Shown here piece by piece: positions 6,788 to 9,440 of a stretch of DNA of 9,440 nt (position 1 is its first letter; the number at the start of each line of letters is the position of its first letter). Source of the stretch: Acidimicrobiales bacterium. GTDB lineage: Bacteria; Actinomycetota; Acidimicrobiia; Acidimicrobiales; JAKAVM01. Below the pieces are notes generated by a model. The model did not search any database. It saw nothing but the letters and a program-made list of their open reading frames with translations, and was not told the origin of the DNA. The stretch is taken from assembly GCA_027451785.1 (NCBI GenBank), contig DAIDIS010000029.1, forward strand, positions 1 to 9,440, in the 5' to 3' direction. The translations under genes and the position numbers were made by a program.

Positions 6788-8410
6788 TCATTGGTCGGAA
6801 TCGGGGTCTTTCCAGTCGTCAGGAGGTTCAATCTTGGCTTCAATTCCAGCGTGCTCGGCCAAGAGATATAAAAGGTTCGAGCCATCCAATAGTTCAAGGG
6901 GTTTGTCGGCGGCAAAATCGAAGGATGCCTTTCCGTAGCCGCTGGTAGTCACCAACAGCCCCTTTGCCGCCCCTTCGTTGACCATCGTTCCATAAAGATC
7001 ACGTACCGCTGAGACACCGACCGTGTTCTTATATCTCTTGGCCTGGATGACGACCTTTCCGCCGAGAATGGGACGGGGATCATAAGCAACACAGTCGACG
7101 CCACCGTCTCTTGATGCTTGGGTTAGCTTGGTCTCCAATCCCATTGCTTGAAACAAGTTCGTTATGAGTGACTCGAATTCGGAAGGCGTGAGATCCATGA
7201 GATTGGGACGTTGGTCCAGGCTCGCTAGGACATCCTGCTCCTCGACGAATCGCGCATCCACCATCGAGAATTCAAGAACTGGCCGGACGGGAGATAACTC
7301 CGCTGGGCTTGGCGAAACGCCAGCATTGAGAGTCTTGAGACAAACAACAGGGTCGACTTTTGAGAGCTCGATCTCTTTGAAGGCATCGCTGGTAGTGCGA
7401 ACGGTAACCAAGCAAGGGCGAATAGAGCGGCCGGTACCGGGATCGATGGTATCCACATGCCCATTGAATACAACCGTTTCGATAAATCCGCCCTGATCGG
7501 AAGAGAATGCCTCGTGCAGAACGCGAAGGGCTACTTGTGCCACGATGGATAGGTAGAGCTTCTTGCGTTGCGTGGCTGGTCTAGCTGAATCGGTTCGCTT
7601 ATCGCCAGTTTTCACATATCTGTAGCTGGCAACTTCAGGAACGATCGAAAAGTCGGGAAGGTCGAACTCGATGACCAACTGCTTAGATTCTGGAACGTAT
7701 GCGAGGCGGCTTCTAACGGGAAAGCCCTCTGGGAAGGAACTCCTCTCCAGTACAAGTGCAACGTAGCTGATAACGGAGTCAGGGTCTCCTTGCTTGTAAG
7801 CGGCGGCGAACTTCTCAACCTCAGTATTGTGAGCTTCAACGTTCTCACGCGTCTGTGCCTCTTTGGCCGCATGTTCTTTTTGCGCTAGATCCAGTTGGAG
7901 ATGACGATGAAGCTCTCTTTCAGCATGTTGTTTGGCCGCCAATTCGTGCGCTTGTCGAGATCGCTCGAAATCCTCCGCAAACTTCTTCTTCGCCCGAGGT
8001 ATGAGCTTAGCCACTCCAGTGGGGGCGGCAGGCTTGAATTTCTCTGGATCGGGTGGCGATTCGGCAACTCCTAGTTGCCCTGGTTCAAAATCCGGTGGTT
8101 CGAATTTCTGCCGCAGGGATTCGAAGTTAATTTCATGCTCTGTCCCGAGTGATCCAACGAGCAAGTTTTGAATCTCAAGGACCCTTTCCCGCAAAACCTC
8201 GTTATCGCTTTCAACTTCAGCAATTCGAGCCTCTACATAGAGGCGCTGTCGCTCCTTCTCGTTTGCTGCCTGCGCACGGGCTAGCTCTCGGCGGCTCCGT
8301 TCAGCGGCTTTGAGAGCTTGCTGTTGAGCGCGAATCTCCGCCGCTTGACGTTGCTGTGCATCTCGTTTCGCCTGTGAGACCGCCTCCACGAAGCCTGAAC
8401 GCCTAGCCAT
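6788..8410 (-). CDS. Coiled-coil protein with C-terminal Mrr-type restriction endonuclease domain
   Basis: The 540-residue protein has three parts. Residues 10-85 and about 140-205 are Ala/Gln/Arg/Glu-rich coiled coils around a Pro-rich hinge (105-133). Residues 205-400 form a conserved middle domain (YVPESKQLVIEFDLP, then RYVKTGD and CLVTVRTTSDAF). Residues 403-528 are an Mrr-like nuclease fold. It starts with LTPSEFESLITNLFQAMGLE, then SRDGGVDCVAYDP (D439), GGKVVIQAKRYKN (Q456, K458), and LLVTTSGYGKASFDFA. The D...QxK set is the PD-(D/E)xK active site of Mrr enzymes, with E411 or E413 in the first helix likely contributing. Mrr proteins cut DNA, often modified DNA. No methyltransferase is nearby, so this would be a modification-dependent or otherwise gated nuclease. 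It closely matches actinobacterial proteins I remember as 'restriction endonuclease'. The ATG has GGAGGTGAA 5 nt upstream. Confidence 0.92.
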   Translation of the reverse strand: MARRSGFVEAVSQAKRDAQQRQAAEIRAQQQALKAAERSRRELARAQAANEKERQRLYVEARIAEVESDNEVLRERVLEIQNLLVGSLGTEHEINFESLRQKFEPPDFEPGQLGVAESPPDPEKFKPAAPTGVAKLIPRAKKKFAEDFERSRQAHELAAKQHAERELHRHLQLDLAQKEHAAKEAQTRENVEAHNTEVEKFAAAYKQGDPDSVISYVALVLERSSFPEGFPVRSRLAYVPESKQLVIEFDLPDFSIVPEVASYRYVKTGDKRTDSARPATQRKKLYLSIVAQVALRVLHEAFSSDQGGFIETVVFNGHVDTIDPGTGRSIRPCLVTVRTTSDAFKEIELSKVDPVVCLKTLNAGVSPSPAELSPVRPVLEFSMVDARFVEEQDVLASLDQRPNLMDLTPSEFESLITNLFQAMGLETKLTQASRDGGVDCVAYDPRPILGGKVVIQAKRYKNTVGVSAVRDLYGTMVNEGAAKGLLVTTSGYGKASFDFAADKPLELLDGSNLLYLLAEHAGIEAKIEPPDDWKDPDSDQ

Positions 8411-8663
8411 TTCAGTTCACCTCCGAATCTAATTCTAGATCGGATACCACAAATTGGATCAAGATGAATCGGGCGGACTGGTCGGGAACTCGTTCTCATT
8501 TTTGGAGGTGAATCTTGCGTAATCCCACATACTTCATCTGTGTCTGTGCGGTGGAGATTTGCCATTAGGTAGTAAGACGGTTCACTATGTCTCATGCTGT
8601 GTTTCTGGCTCTGCTTTCGGCTTCCGGCTCAAATCAGCAAGTTGCCATAGGGCCCTATTTAAC
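8411..8663. other. Spacer between nuclease gene and insertion sequence, with two opposed ribosome-binding-like sites
   Basis: No gene is called in these 253 nt. GGAGGTGAA occurs on the minus strand at 8416-8424, where it serves the nuclease gene, and again on the plus strand at 8504-8512. The plus copy precedes a TTG that opens only 17 codons (8515-8568). A weak minus-strand promoter pair for the nuclease gene may be TTGATC (8457-8462) and TAGAAT (8432-8437), with a long 19-nt spacing. The palindrome ATAGGGCCCTAT lies at 8647-8658, five bases from the predicted IS end. Nothing else was recognised. Confidence 0.45.
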
Positions 8664-9440
8664 GGCTCTTCCGGTTTCTGCGGGGTCGACCCTCACCTGG
8701 CCACAATTGAGTCCAGGACCCTCCAGGTGGGTTTGCCGGCGTATAGGAGTACCCTGATCCTGTAGTTCTTGAAGTTGGTGAATCCAAAGCCGACTCTCTT
8801 TATTCGCTTGATGAGGTTGTTGAGCCCTTCGGTCGGTCCGTTGGAAATCCTTTTTGTGTGCCAGGCGAGGATCTTGTCGAACCACTTTGTAATGGTGCGG
8901 CCCAGCCTCTTTAGCTCCGGCGGCATCGAGGGCTTTGTCAGTTGCTGTGCTATCTCTTTCAAGCTGTCTCGTGCCTGATTGATGTCTTTGATCTCGTAGA
9001 TGCCAGATATTGCTTCTTTGGCCCGATAAGCAAGGGAGACTTCAGCCCCCGGGTCTCCCAGCTCAAGCAAGCTGTTGAGCTTTTCCGTCATCTCTAAGTC
9101 CAGGCGGTCTGACCTCATGATGAGGAGCTTTCGGGATCGGTACAAAGGGTCGTTCTTTCTTCCTCGGTGCCCGAGTTCGTTGGTCTGGACCCTTCTTCTC
9201 ACCGTGTCGAGTGCGGCGTTGGCCAGGCGAATGAGATGGAAGCGATCGACCACTTGGGTGACCTTGGGCAAGGTGACCTTATAGACGGCCGCATAGGTGT
9301 CCGACATGTCGAGACAGCCGTATCTCATTCTTTCCTTGAACTTCTCCGGCTGGTTGTTCACCCAGCGGGCAACTTCTGCGAAGTCCCTGGTGTCCAAGAT
9401 GTCGATGAGCTGGTGGTTAGCCACGTCCACCACTGTTGTG
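8664..9440 (-). mobile_element. ISL3-family insertion sequence, one end only; continues past the right edge
   Basis: The element is identified by its ISL3-type transposase and by a terminal sequence starting GGCTCTTCCGGTTTCTGCGG at 8664, 29 nt beyond the transposase stop. GG(C/T)TCTT is the form I remember for ISL3-family terminal inverted repeats. The boundary is therefore a motif-based prediction, since the other end lies outside the window. ISL3 elements usually duplicate 8 bp of target. Here the adjoining 8 bp would be TATTTAAC (8656-8663), AT-rich as expected. The element sits upstream of the nuclease gene and is transcribed toward it. Confidence 0.7.
8693..9440 (-). CDS. ISL3-family transposase, C-terminal part
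   Basis: The frame is open across the right edge. Upstream codons beyond the GTG at 9431-9433 read TVVDVANHQLIDILDTRD, so this is not the true N-terminus. About 248 residues are visible, compared with roughly 400 in typical family members. The DDE catalytic core is partly present: CLDMSDTYAAVYKVTLPKVT has the second Asp in LDMS, followed by VVDRFHLIRLAN, and NGPTEGLNNLIKRIKRVGFG has the catalytic Glu. The first Asp and the N-terminal zinc-finger and HTH region should lie beyond the window. No stop or frameshift is seen in the visible part, so the enzyme may be intact. It ends in RVLDSIVAR and TGA, just inside the terminal repeat. Confidence 0.93.
   Translation of the reverse strand, partial: TTVVDVANHQLIDILDTRDFAEVARWVNNQPEKFKERMRYGCLDMSDTYAAVYKVTLPKVTQVVDRFHLIRLANAALDTVRRRVQTNELGHRGRKNDPLYRSRKLLIMRSDRLDLEMTEKLNSLLELGDPGAEVSLAYRAKEAISGIYEIKDINQARDSLKEIAQQLTKPSMPPELKRLGRTITKWFDKILAWHTKRISNGPTEGLNNLIKRIKRVGFGFTNFKNYRIRVLLYAGKPTWRVLDSIVAR

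Noticed and set aside
8281..8595. A 104-codon minus-strand frame overlapping the start of the nuclease gene
   Set aside because: It overlaps the nuclease coding sequence in another frame. The strong ribosome binding site at 8416-8424 is placed for the nuclease ATG, and no motif is seen in the alternative product.

Overview
The window looks like part of an accessory region of a moderately GC-rich actinobacterium. An acidophilic Acidimicrobiia-type genome is my best guess. This rests on three things seen here: a secreted protein built of cysteine-pair/Asp-box units, an ISL3-family transposase, and a coiled-coil Mrr-type endonuclease close to copies I remember from actinobacteria. No rRNA, tRNA or marker gene is present, so the taxonomy is inference.

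Left part (1-4394). A short two-helix membrane protein, possibly cut by the window edge, reads rightward and ends 12 nt before the stop of a very large leftward gene. That gene (263-3193) encodes a single-pass, outward-facing beta-propeller protein with 14 regularly spaced cysteine pairs and 10 Asp boxes. Its upstream region (3194-3446) holds a pair of 14-15 bp direct repeats and three tandem copies of a 44-bp hairpin unit. Beyond these lies a leftward alpha/beta hydrolase with a complete catalytic triad.

Middle part (4395-5923). A divergent intergenic region leads into a rightward two-gene unit: a DUF6338-like three-helix membrane protein, and a 43-residue proline-rich gene whose ribosome binding site overlaps the stop codon before it. 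Next comes a broken gene for a two-HTH, resolvase-tail-like protein with one frameshift and one in-frame TGA. A small inverted repeat lies between it and the next, convergent gene.

Right part (5924-9440). Two leftward genes form a likely operon: a coiled-coil protein with a C-terminal Mrr-type PD-(D/E)xK nuclease domain, then a two-helix membrane protein with a coiled coil and a beta-rich tail. Beyond the strong ribosome binding site of the nuclease gene is a 253-nt spacer, then the end of an ISL3-family insertion sequence whose transposase runs off the right edge.

Taken together, 4549-8410 reads like a small defence or mobile island: membrane proteins, a nuclease, a recombinase relic and an IS side by side. 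The nuclease/membrane-protein pair and the DUF6338/small-protein pair are the parts most likely to be functional modules. That they act in defence is inference from family and context.
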